Part shown: one piece after another, positions 29,157-36,553 of the stretch | How the letters are laid out: the number at the start of each line of letters is the position of its first letter | Position numbering within the stretch: the first letter of the stretch is position 1 | Assembly (NCBI GenBank): GCA_026705465.1 | Contig: JAPPAP010000004.1 | Location: forward strand, 146,337-210,336 | Source of the DNA: a bacterium | Lineage (GTDB): Bacteria > Actinomycetota > Acidimicrobiia > Acidimicrobiales > Bin134 | Length of the DNA: 64,000 nucleotides | Reading direction: 5' to 3' | Translations under genes and position numbers: made by a program | The notes under the pieces: generated by a model | The model's database searches: none | What the model was told of the DNA's origin: nothing | What the model saw: the letters and a program-made list of their open reading frames with translations, nothing else

Positions 29157-29399
29157 ATGGGTATGAAGTTGATGGCCGTGCGGGTCGAGACCGAGCTATG
29201 GGACGCTGCCGCCCGCCGAGCCGAAGTATTGGGCACGTCGGTCTCAGAAGTCGTGCGGGAGGCGCTGCGCGAGGCAGTAACAGCCCGTCCGCTGGGCGAC
29301 CGCGTCGGCCTTCTCCGAGGCTCGATCCATGCCGACACCTCCGACGCCCCCCAACACGACTGGCTATCGGAGATACGCGCCCACAACTGGCGCTCGTGA
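29157..29399 (+). CDS. Ribbon-helix-helix antitoxin (VapB-like)
   Basis: This 80-residue protein has a short strand M-A-V-R-V-E, then two helices (E-L-W-D-A-A-A-R-R-A and S-V-S-E-V-V-R-E-A-L-R-E-A-V) as in Arc/CopG-type DNA-binding antitoxins, and a polar C-terminal tail for toxin binding. Its stop overlaps the start of a PIN toxin gene by GTGA, the normal toxin-antitoxin layout. The start at 29157 is probably leaderless. Confidence 0.85.
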   Translation: MGMKLMAVRVETELWDAAARRAEVLGTSVSEVVREALREAVTARPLGDRVGLLRGSIHADTSDAPQHDWLSEIRAHNWRS

Positions 29400-29827
29400 G
29401 CATCTGGCTGGTCGACACCGGGCCCCTGGTCGCCTACCTCGATTCCAGCGAGACCGAACACCACCATGTCGGTGACATCATCGACGGCTTCACCGGCGTG
29501 CTGGCCACAACAGCCGCAGTGGTAACCGAAACCATGCACTTTGTAAGCCGTGCCCGATACGGCGCCATTGCCATCAGCGAGTTCATCTCCCACAGCGGCA
29601 TGCAGGTGCACGGGATGTGCGAGCCTGCCGATATCCGAGCCGCCTCCGAGTTGATGCAGCGCTACGCCGACACCCCCATGGACTTCGCCGATGCCACCCT
29701 GGTGCTGCTAGCCGAGCGGCTGGCGGTGCCAGACGTCCTCACGCTAGACCGCAGGGGCTTCAACACCTACCGCCTGGCCGACGGCACCGCCTTCAACCCC
29801 GTCATCGAAGCCTTTAAGACAGCATGA
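29396..29827 (+). CDS. PIN domain toxin (VapC-like)
   Basis: This 143-residue PIN-domain protein is the likely toxin, a Mg-dependent ribonuclease. The acidic active site is visible as V-D-T-G near the N-terminus, V-V-T-E in the middle, and the later M-D-F-A-D-A and L-T-L-D-R-R-G-F blocks. The start is GTG 29396, overlapping the antitoxin stop; the frame continues upstream but only as a shadow of the antitoxin gene. VapC toxins usually cut tRNA or rRNA; the target here is unknown. Confidence 0.88.
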   Translation: MSIWLVDTGPLVAYLDSSETEHHHVGDIIDGFTGVLATTAAVVTETMHFVSRARYGAIAISEFISHSGMQVHGMCEPADIRAASELMQRYADTPMDFADATLVLLAERLAVPDVLTLDRRGFNTYRLADGTAFNPVIEAFKTA

Positions 29828-29845
29828 CTATGCAGTCAACCTCGA

Positions 29846-30409
29846 CTACGGGTTCTTCCAGTCGTCGGGATCGGTTTCTTGCTCGCCCTCAAGGCGGAGA
29901 TCTATTCCGTGGTATGAGGCGCATTGGGCGTGCCATGCGGCCCTAAGCTGCCTGTCCCGATACGCGCCCTGAGGGAATCCCTCCAGGCGGAGCGCGGCAG
30001 CCCAGCCGCGCTGGATCCCCGACGTATAGACGCCGAAGGCGGTGTCGAAGCCCGTCACCTCGCCCCCGTCATCGGTCCAAGTCCATGTGCTCCCCGCATC
30101 ATCGGCCTCCTCCAAGCACACCAGCCCGTCTGAATGGTCGCTGGGACGAACAGACAGCGGGCTCTGTGGCTCTGCAACAGGATCCTCAGTCACAATCGGC
30201 TCGGATTCGGGGACTTCCACCTCTATGGTCATCGGCGAGGATTGGTACCACCGACCCGCGTCTGCGTTTGGCGACACAAAGCGGGAGTCGGGAAGGACGC
30301 GCTCCCCGCCGTGTTCCAATCCGAATTCAATCCATCCGTTGGCGTGCTTGTAGGCGACGACTCTCACCTCCGCAGGCACGGAAATGGTTTGCGACAGCGC
30401 GAAACCCAC
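29846..30409 (-). CDS. Hypothetical protein, two-part, lineage-specific
   Basis: I do not recognise a named family for this 187-residue protein. It has a GTG start at 30409, preceded by CGGAG. The N-terminal half holds a compact unit (V-R-V-V-A-Y-K, I-E-F-G-L-E, R-V-L-P-D-S-R-F, G-R-W-Y-Q-S-S-P) that reminds me of repeated units in secreted actinobacterial proteins, without a reference to name. An acidic linker follows. The C-terminal part (about 95-180) contains two Cys and G-F-P-Q-G-A-Y-R-D-R-Q-L-R-A-A-W. No signal peptide is evident from this start. Confidence 0.55.
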   Translation of the reverse strand: MGFALSQTISVPAEVRVVAYKHANGWIEFGLEHGGERVLPDSRFVSPNADAGRWYQSSPMTIEVEVPESEPIVTEDPVAEPQSPLSVRPSDHSDGLVCLEEADDAGSTWTWTDDGGEVTGFDTAFGVYTSGIQRGWAAALRLEGFPQGAYRDRQLRAAWHAQCASYHGIDLRLEGEQETDPDDWKNP

Positions 30410-30567
30410 TCCGCAGGCCGACCCTACTGATGCAAATACACTAAAACTTACTCAAACATATGGTTCTTGCATTATACGGGTTCTCGCGGTAGGGTCAGGG
30501 CGTGGAGGGAGTGACCCCCGACATGGTTGTCGACGCCGATCTGACCCAGCCTCAATAATTGAAGTGC

Positions 30568-30573
30568 TACAAT
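30568..30573 (+). promoter_or_regulatory. -10 box before the second antitoxin
   Basis: TACAAT ends seven bases before the ATG at 30581 and overlaps the upstream ATG at 30572. It supports 30581 as a leaderless start. The -35 is not clear. Confidence 0.5.
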
Positions 30574-30580
30574 GAAGTAC

Positions 30581-30844
30581 ATGACAGAGGTGGGTATCCG
30601 CGCTCTCAAGCAGAACGCTTCCGCGGTGGTGGCCAAAGCAGCCGCAGGCGAGATCTTGACGATCACCAGCCGGGGACGGCCTGTGGCCCTGTTGACGCCG
30701 ATTCCCAAGTCGCGTCTTCAAGAGCTGGCCGATGCCGGCCTGGTGACAGAGGCCACAAGAGAGGTCGCTGATCTGCCCGATCCCATCGAAGGGCCGAGCC
30801 TGTCGGAGGTGCTCGCTGAAATGAGAGAGGGCGAACGCTACTGA
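30581..30844 (+). CDS. Phd/YefM-type antitoxin
   Basis: This 87-residue protein starts M-T-E-V-G-I-R-A-L-K-Q-N-A-S, the typical Phd/YefM opening, and continues with I-T-S-R-G-R-P-V-A-L-L-T-P, the usual dimer strand and DNA-binding surface. The acidic C-terminal half (D-L-P-D-P-I-E-G-P-S-L-S-E) would wrap the toxin. An ATG nine bases upstream (30572) would add three residues, but it lies inside the apparent -10 box. The toxin gene follows after one base. Confidence 0.87.
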   Translation: MTEVGIRALKQNASAVVAKAAAGEILTITSRGRPVALLTPIPKSRLQELADAGLVTEATREVADLPDPIEGPSLSEVLAEMREGERY

Positions 30845-30845
30845 G

Positions 30846-31247
30846 ATGGCGTTCTATGTCGATACCTCGGCATTGGTGAAGCTGGTTGCCGCCGAGCCCG
30901 AGACGCCGGGGTTCCAATCCTGGCGGGCCCAGCAACACCTAGATCTGGTGGCCGGCGACCTCGTGCGCACAGAGCTGCTGCGCGCCGCTCGCCGACTGAC
31001 ACCAGATCACGTTCGAACAGCCGCGGAAGTGCTTGCCTCAGTGCGGTTGTTCAGGATTGGAGAGCACATCTTCGAGCGGGCGGGACTCCTAGATCCGGCC
31101 TCCATGCGCTCCTTGGACGCCATTCACCTCGCCTCGGCCCTCGACCTCGGCCGCGACCTCGAAGGCATCGTCACCTACGACAACAGGCTGGCCGAGGCAG
31201 CCAAGCAAAACGCCATTCCCGTCATGTCGCCAGGAATAGACCGGTAA
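30846..31247 (+). CDS. PIN domain toxin (VapC family)
   Basis: This 133-residue PIN ribonuclease shows Y-V-D-T-S-A-L-V-K-L at the start, R-T-E-L-L-R-A in the middle, L-D-A-I-H-L-A-S-A and V-T-Y-D-N-R-L towards the end, which supply the acidic metal-binding residues. It pairs with the Phd-type antitoxin immediately upstream, whereas the other PIN toxin 1 kb away pairs with a ribbon-helix-helix antitoxin. Its stop lies 27 bases from that of a convergent SDR gene. Confidence 0.88.
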   Translation: MAFYVDTSALVKLVAAEPETPGFQSWRAQQHLDLVAGDLVRTELLRAARRLTPDHVRTAAEVLASVRLFRIGEHIFERAGLLDPASMRSLDAIHLASALDLGRDLEGIVTYDNRLAEAAKQNAIPVMSPGIDR

Positions 31248-31274
31248 CCCCCACCCTCCAGTTCTGCCTACGAG

Positions 31275-32030
31275 CTAGCGCAGGTAGGCGTCGCCGCCGT
31301 CGATGTTGACGGTGGTGCCGGTCATGTAGCTGGCGGTGTCGCTGCATAGGAAGGCGACCACCCGGCCGATGTCGACCTCGGCGTCTCCCACCCGCTTGAG
31401 GGCGAAGCGCTCCTGGAGGGCGGCGAAGCCATCGGGGTTGAACCCCTTCCAGTTCTCCATAGCCGGCGACATGGCCACCGGCATCAAGGTGATGGCCCGG
31501 ATGCCGTCGGCGCCCCATTCCATGGCCGCGGCCCGGGTGATCGACTGGATGGCCGACTTCACCCCGGCATACACCCCCATGCCGCTGGGATCGGTCTTGA
31601 GGCTGGAGCCCGAGCCCTGGTTGATGATCACCCCGCCGTCCTTGAGATACGGATGGCACATCCGCATGAAGCGGATGGAGGCCAGCGGGCCCGACGTCCA
31701 CGCCGACATGCACGCCTCGTCGGACACGTCCAGCAAATGCCCGTGGGGTACCTGCTGGGCGTTGTTCACCAGGATGTCGATGGTGCCGAAGTGCTCCACG
31801 GTTCGGTCCACGCAAGCCTGAATGTCGTCGGGCTCGTTCACGTCGCACACCAGCGCCAGGGCCGACCCGCCCCGCTCGGTGATCTCGGCCGCCACTGCCT
31901 GCACCTTCGACTCGGTGCGAGCCGCCACCGTGACTCCGGCCCCCTCGGCTGCCAGCGCCAGGGCGATCCCCCGACCCACTCCCTGGCCCCCGCCGGTCAC
32001 GATGGCCGTTTTTCCGTCAAGCATTCCCAT
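31275..32030 (-). CDS. SDR family oxidoreductase
   Basis: This is a classical short-chain dehydrogenase of 251 residues from the ATG at 32030, a start supported by a TAGTGT box eight bases away (32039-32044, minus strand); a GTG at 32042 would add four residues. The cofactor motif is T-G-G-G-Q-G-V-G-R-G. The A-A-R-T after strand two suggests NADP(H). The N-N-A-Q motif (Gly replaced by Gln) and the catalytic Y-A-G-V-K are present, and the C-terminus N-I-D-G-G is typical. Substrate unknown. Confidence 0.9.
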   Translation of the reverse strand: MGMLDGKTAIVTGGGQGVGRGIALALAAEGAGVTVAARTESKVQAVAAEITERGGSALALVCDVNEPDDIQACVDRTVEHFGTIDILVNNAQQVPHGHLLDVSDEACMSAWTSGPLASIRFMRMCHPYLKDGGVIINQGSGSSLKTDPSGMGVYAGVKSAIQSITRAAAMEWGADGIRAITLMPVAMSPAMENWKGFNPDGFAALQERFALKRVGDAEVDIGRVVAFLCSDTASYMTGTTVNIDGGDAYLR

Positions 32031-32084
32031 GGCGTCGAACACTATCCCGGCGAGTCGGGCAAACCACGGGCGACCAGCAATGAG

Positions 32085-32175
32085 CGGAGAGGGTGGGATT
32101 CGAACCCACGAACCACCTTGCGGCAGTTACTTCCTTAGCAGGGAAGCGCCTTCAACCGGACTCGGCCACCTCTCC
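32085..32175 (-). tRNA. tRNA-Ser (GCU anticodon)
   Basis: On the minus strand the acceptor GGAGAGG (from 32175) pairs with CCTCTCC, with discriminator G at 32085. The anticodon loop C-T-G-C-T-A-A gives GCU (AGC/AGU serine codons), a long variable arm is present, and the T-arm reads G-T-G-G-G-TTCGAAT-CCCAC. CCA is not encoded. The total is 91 bases. Confidence 0.95.
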
Positions 32176-32250
32176 AGGCCATCCCACCCTAGCGGCTCGC
32201 CGCTACGCCGGTCCCTTGGATTGCGGGGCAAACCCCTACGATCCAATGAC

Positions 32251-32895
32251 ATGACCCCCTTCGACATCGAAAATACCGATCGGCTGCTGTCCACCACTCG
32301 GTCGGTGCGGCGTCGGTTGGACTTCGACCGAGCAGTGGATCCCGACCTTCTGCGCGAGTGCGTGCGACTGGCTGCGTACGCCCCCAACGCCTCCAACGCC
32401 CAGGACTGGCGCTGGGTGATCGTGACCGACCCCGAGCTCCGGACGGCCATTGCCGACCACTATCGGGCGGGCATCGTCCCACCCATGCAAGAGCTTTTGG
32501 AGCGGCGACAAGCCGACGGGGATGCCGCTGGCGTCCGTCACTCCGAAGCGGTGCTCTATCTGGCCGAGCGATTCCACGAGGTGCCCGCCCTGGTCATCCC
32601 CTGCATCCGCGGCCAGCTCGATCCCGACATGGATTTCGCCTGGACGGCCAGCCTGTTCGGCTCGATACTGCCCGCGGTGTGGAGCTTCCAGCTCGCCCTC
32701 CACAGCCGGGGTCTGGCCTCCACCTTCACCACTGCCCATCTGCTGGCCGCCAACGAGGTGGCTGCCCTGCTCAACATTCCCGACGACTATCTCCAGATGT
32801 GCCTCATACCGGTGGGCTACCTGCAAGGCGACGACCTCAAACCCCCCGCCCGCAAGAACCCCGACGAGATCATCACCTGGAATCGCTGGGCGTAA
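32251..32895 (+). CDS. Nitroreductase family protein
   Basis: This 214-residue flavoprotein has the nitroreductase fold: the N-terminal S-V-R-R-R-L-D-F with A-A-Y-A-P-N-A-S-N-A-Q-D-W for FMN binding, the middle A-S-L-F-G-S-I-L-P-A-V-W-S and the C-terminal P-V-G-Y-L-Q-G. It would reduce nitro groups, quinones or a lineage-specific substrate with NAD(P)H. The start is ATG 32251, eight bases after a TACGAT box, so it may be leaderless. It lies between two tRNA-Ser genes. Confidence 0.88.
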   Translation: MTPFDIENTDRLLSTTRSVRRRLDFDRAVDPDLLRECVRLAAYAPNASNAQDWRWVIVTDPELRTAIADHYRAGIVPPMQELLERRQADGDAAGVRHSEAVLYLAERFHEVPALVIPCIRGQLDPDMDFAWTASLFGSILPAVWSFQLALHSRGLASTFTTAHLLAANEVAALLNIPDDYLQMCLIPVGYLQGDDLKPPARKNPDEIITWNRWA

Positions 32896-32938
32896 TCCGC
32901 CTCTTCAACACTGCTAGTCCACCACTAACCTCCCCCTT

Positions 32939-33025
32939 GGAGGGATGGCAGAGCGGACGATTGCAACGGCCTTGAAAGCCGTAGGGCCTTCCGGGGTCCC
33001 GGGGGTTCGAATCCCCCTCCCTCCG
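32939..33025 (+). tRNA. tRNA-Ser (UGA anticodon)
   Basis: The acceptor GGAGGGA pairs with TCCCTCC, with discriminator G at 33025. The anticodon arm C-G-G-C-C-T-T-G-A-A-A-G-C-C-G gives UGA (UCA/UCG codons). A long variable arm and the T-arm GGGGG-TTCGAAT-CCCCC complete a class II tRNA of 87 bases. CCA is not encoded. Confidence 0.95.
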
Positions 33026-33095
33026 CTCTACGGCTCTGGGCTTTCTTGTCAGATAGTTTGTATTTCGATGAGTCTTCTGCTCTGGGGGGGTGCGC

Positions 33096-33716
33096 GTGGC
33101 TGACAATGACGTGCGGCGCAGAGATTCGGATGAGACAACGACGCGGTTGTTGGATGCTGCCGCCGAGGTGTTTGTGGAACACGGCTATGACAAGGCGGTC
33201 ATCGCCGACATCGCGCGACGCGCCGGAGTGACCACAGGCGCGGTATTCGGCCGATGGGCCAACAAGAGCGAGTTGATGGCTGCAGCCGTTGACCACATCT
33301 TCGACCAGATCCTGCCTGACCAGAGGATCAAGCAGTTGGGCATCGACGATGTGCCGGTGACCGACATCTTTTCGGCGTGGGCCGCCAACATTTTGTCCGG
33401 CGACGAAACCCAAGACGTGATGGTGCAGGTATTCGCCAGCGCCCGCAACAACGACGCGGTGCGACAGCGCCTGCAGTGGTTCCTCGACGAGCAGGCCCAG
33501 CAAATTGCCCATCTCATCGACCGTGGCCGAATCGAGGTGGACTTCGACCCTGGCTACAGCACCGCGGCCGTCGCCTTGCTGATCCAGGCCGTTGGAGTCG
33601 GGATCCACTTGCTGCTCTCGGCCGGCCGGGACGAGCAACACATCCCCTCTGCCCAGGAATGGGAAACGCTCATCAGAGGCCTCTTCCACAGCCTGACCAC
33701 GCCACCACCCCAATAG
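33096..33716 (+). CDS. TetR family transcriptional regulator
   Basis: This 206-residue regulator has an N-terminal helix-turn-helix (L-L-D-A-A-A-E-V-F-V-E-H-G-Y, then I-A-D-I-A-R-R-A-G-V-T-T-G-A-V-F-G-R-W-A-N-K) and a helical ligand domain. GTG 33096 follows a run of seven G at a good ribosome-binding distance; GTG 33090 would add two residues. It converges on the CoA-transferase pair and could control it, the nitroreductase or the divergent ABC exporter, but no operator was found. Confidence 0.9.
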   Translation: MADNDVRRRDSDETTTRLLDAAAEVFVEHGYDKAVIADIARRAGVTTGAVFGRWANKSELMAAAVDHIFDQILPDQRIKQLGIDDVPVTDIFSAWAANILSGDETQDVMVQVFASARNNDAVRQRLQWFLDEQAQQIAHLIDRGRIEVDFDPGYSTAAVALLIQAVGVGIHLLLSAGRDEQHIPSAQEWETLIRGLFHSLTTPPPQ

Positions 33717-33794
33717 CCCAACGGGATCATTCGCCTCCCGCGACCGGCACCAAATCAAGTCGCTGCCCCCTAGCCGGAGTCGGGGGTGCTTCGG

Positions 33795-35006
33795 TCAAAT
33801 GATGCCGTCGGCTCTGAGAGCGTCCAGCTCGACGCTCGACATGCCTAGCGCGCTCGAAAGCACTTCGTCAGTGTGCTCACCGAGGCGGGGTGCGCCACTG
33901 GGGGCGGGAGGCGTTTCGCCCACCAGGCGGGGAAAGGGTGCCTGTTGGCGGACCGATCCGATGATCGGGTCCTGAACGGTGCAGATGTCACCTCTGGCCA
34001 GGACGTGCTCGTCGACGGCGAGGTCGGCCACGTTGTAGATCTTGCCTGCGGGCACATCGCAGGCGACGCAGCGTGCCTCGATGTCGTCGGCGTCTGCCTC
34101 TGAAACCCACTGGGCGACCAATGCGTTAATCTCGACCCGATTGCGGGCTCGAGCAGCAGCGGTGGCGAAGCGCTCGTCATCGGCCAGGTCGAGGCGGTCC
34201 ATAGCCCGGCACAGCCGTTCGAAGAAGACCTGGCTGCCGCCGACGATGTACACGTAGCGCGAGTCGCGGCTGGCGTAGTTGCCGATCGGGGCGGCGATGT
34301 CGAGACTGTCGGCCGAGCGGTTGCGGACCATGCCGAGGCGGTCGTAGGCGGCGATTGTCCACTCCATGATGCGCAACACGGAGCCGTACATGTACACGTC
34401 GATGACCCCGCCGGTTCCGGTTCCGCGGGCGTCGCGGTCATAGAGCTGGCTGGTGATGGCCTGAGCTGCGAACAAGCCGGTCAGGTAGCCAGCGATGTTC
34501 ACTCCCGGCCGTGCCGGAGGCCGATCGGGGTCGCCGGTGAGGTGCATCAGTCCGCTAAAGGCCAGCGCGTTTCCGTTGAGGCCCGGCTGCAACGACTTCG
34601 GGCCGTCTTGGCAGAAAACGCTGAAGCGGGCCGTCACCAGGCGGGGCGGAAGACGGGAAGGGTCGATGTCCCAGCGTTCGAGGGTGCCGGGGCGGAAACT
34701 CTCGCACACCACGTCGCTGGTGGCGGCCAGGGAACGGAAGATCTCCTGGCCTTGCGGACGGCGCAGGTCGATGGTCACCGACTTGCGGCCCCGGCCCTCC
34801 ACCGACCAGTAAAGGGAGTACAGCTCGCCGTCGTCTTCGACATAGGGGCCGAGTTCGCGCAGACGGTCGCCTCGAACGGGCTCCTCGATCTTGATGACTT
34901 CTGCACCCTGTTCGCCCAAGATCCCAGCGCAGAATGGGGCCGAGACTCGGGATCCCAAGTCGATCACTCGCAGCCCTTCCAGAGGGCGCCTCATCGAATT
35001 GCTCAT
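33795..35006 (-). CDS. Class III (CaiB/BaiF) CoA-transferase, catalytic Asp missing
   Basis: This 403-residue family III CoA-transferase shows the normal N-terminal L-E-G-L-R-V-I-D-L-G-S-R-V-S-A-P, the A-E-V-I-K-I-E-E-P block and the V-T-I-D-L-R-R-P-Q-G strand. At the place where active members carry the acyl-anhydride-forming Asp (pattern G-V-S-I-x-D-x), it reads G-V-N-I-A-G-Y-L-T-G, so the Asp is Gly; the neighbouring paralogue keeps it. Its start overlaps the paralogue's stop by ATGA. It may be the non-catalytic half of a heteromer or act in some other way. Confidence 0.85.
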   Translation of the reverse strand: MSNSMRRPLEGLRVIDLGSRVSAPFCAGILGEQGAEVIKIEEPVRGDRLRELGPYVEDDGELYSLYWSVEGRGRKSVTIDLRRPQGQEIFRSLAATSDVVCESFRPGTLERWDIDPSRLPPRLVTARFSVFCQDGPKSLQPGLNGNALAFSGLMHLTGDPDRPPARPGVNIAGYLTGLFAAQAITSQLYDRDARGTGTGGVIDVYMYGSVLRIMEWTIAAYDRLGMVRNRSADSLDIAAPIGNYASRDSRYVYIVGGSQVFFERLCRAMDRLDLADDERFATAAARARNRVEINALVAQWVSEADADDIEARCVACDVPAGKIYNVADLAVDEHVLARGDICTVQDPIIGSVRQQAPFPRLVGETPPAPSGAPRLGEHTDEVLSSALGMSSVELDALRADGII

Positions 35007-36205
35007 ATCACGTTTCGCTTTCTAAGAGCAGCAATCTGGGTTCCCGAGAGACTCAGCAAGCTCGAGAGCACCTCGTCGGTGTGCTCGCCCAACCGGGGAG
35101 CACCCGCAGGCACTGGAGGCGAGTCGTTGTCGAACCGGGGGAAGGGGGCCTGCTGGCGAACCGGACCGATGACGGGATCATCAACGGTGCACACATCACC
35201 GCGGGCGCGCACATGGTCGTCGGCAACCACGTCGGCCACGTCGTAGACGATGCTGACAGGCACACCGTGGCGACCGCAGCGCTCCTCGATGGTGGTCGCG
35301 TCCAACCCCGATGCCCATTCGGCAACGGCCTGGTTGACAGCCTCCCGGTTGCGACGCCGCGCCTTTGGCGTGGTGAAGCGCTCGTCGACCAGCAAATCGG
35401 GCCGGCCCATCGCCTCACAGAGACGCTCGAACACCATCTGGCGCACGGCAACCACACACACATAACGGCCGTCGCGGCTTTGGACGTTGTCGAGCGGCGC
35501 AGCGTTGTCCGATCGATTGCCTGTGCGCTGGCGCACCGAGTCCAGACGGTCGTAGGCCGCGATCGTCCACTCCATGATGCGCAACACCGATCCATACAGG
35601 TAGGCGTCTACAACGCCTCCGATTCCGGTGCCCCTGGCGTCGCGCTCATAGAGCAGGCTCGTCACGGCTTGAGCCGCGAACACGCCAGTCAGGTAGTCGG
35701 AAATGGAAAGGCCCGGCCGGATCGGGGGCTGGTCGGCATGCCCGGTGAGGTGCGTCAGTCCGGCGAAGGCGACGGCGTTGTGATCGAAACCGCTGTACAG
35801 GGACTTGGGCCCGTGTTGGCCGTAGAGGCTGATGCGGGCGGTGACCAGCCTCGGATCTAGCCGGGACGGGGCGATGTTCCAGCGCTCCAGCGTGCCGGGT
35901 CGGAAGTTCTCACACACGACGTCGGACACCGAAGCAAGACGCCGAAACAGATCCTGGCCCTCAGAGCTTCGAAGATTGATGGTCACCGACTTGCGCCCCC
36001 GGCCCTCCACTGACCAGAAGAGGGAGTAGAAGTTGCCATCATCATCAGCAGTGAAGGGCCCGTTCGTGCGGGTACCGTCGCCGCCAATGGGATCTTCGAT
36101 CTTGATCACTTCCGCACCCTGCTCACCCAGGATCCCGGCGCAGAACGGGGCCGCGATCCGAGTACCCACATCGAGCACCCTTACCCCGGCCAGAGGCTGC
36201 CTCAC
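35003..36205 (-). CDS. Class III (CaiB/BaiF) CoA-transferase
   Basis: This 400-residue CoA-transferase keeps the catalytic Asp in L-S-I-S-D-Y-L-T-G. It would move CoA between a donor thioester and a carboxylic acid through an aspartyl-CoA intermediate. It is the first gene of a two-gene operon, starting with GTG 36205 next to the AT-rich island, and its product aligns along its whole length with that of the downstream copy (for example A-P-F-C-A-G-I-L-G-E-Q-G-A-E-V-I-K-I in both). The substrates are not evident. Confidence 0.87.
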   Translation of the reverse strand: MRQPLAGVRVLDVGTRIAAPFCAGILGEQGAEVIKIEDPIGGDGTRTNGPFTADDDGNFYSLFWSVEGRGRKSVTINLRSSEGQDLFRRLASVSDVVCENFRPGTLERWNIAPSRLDPRLVTARISLYGQHGPKSLYSGFDHNAVAFAGLTHLTGHADQPPIRPGLSISDYLTGVFAAQAVTSLLYERDARGTGIGGVVDAYLYGSVLRIMEWTIAAYDRLDSVRQRTGNRSDNAAPLDNVQSRDGRYVCVVAVRQMVFERLCEAMGRPDLLVDERFTTPKARRRNREAVNQAVAEWASGLDATTIEERCGRHGVPVSIVYDVADVVADDHVRARGDVCTVDDPVIGPVRQQAPFPRFDNDSPPVPAGAPRLGEHTDEVLSSLLSLSGTQIAALRKRNVI

Positions 36206-36279
36206 CGGGGCCGCCGCCCTGTAGGTCTCCCCGCTCCTTTCGGGCTGGCAACTGCCGCAATTTCGTCTGTTTGAGATGT

Positions 36280-36530
36280 GCTATCAACTGCCACAGATGC
36301 TCACCTATGAAGAACTATAAGATGAAAAGAGAATAATGATAACTACAGGATGTCAAAGCAATAGAAGTTAATCACTCGATTTCGACACTTAAAAAGGGAA
36401 TGAAAACTATATATATTCTTGTTCATTTTCCCACCAATAGATCCATAAAAAGGTCAAAATATAAGTTTATAGTGACGCAAATATAAGCAAATTATAAACT
36501 ATCTTGATTGAGAGATACCATTACAGCGAC
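36280..36530. other. AT-rich intergenic island between divergent operons
   Basis: The 348 bases between the CoA-transferase operon and the ABC exporter operon hold no gene that I can support. By hand count the rows 36301-36480 are about 30 percent GC, against well over 60 percent in the surrounding genes. Runs such as CTATATATATT, TTATAAACTAT and AAAAAGG are present. The divergent position suggests promoters and a binding region for AT-preferring proteins, or a remnant of foreign DNA. No repeat pair or hairpin stands out. Confidence 0.7.
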
Positions 36531-36553
36531 ATCGCGTCGCCATCGCATATCCC

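Noticed and set aside
29846-30409. Hypothetical gene considered as part of a three-gene toxin system
   Set aside because: It is on the opposite strand from both toxin-antitoxin pairs and shares no overlap or motif with them.
36206-36553. AT-rich island considered as a replication origin
   Set aside because: No DnaA-box cluster is seen and the neighbours are not dnaA, dnaN or rnpA/rpmH.
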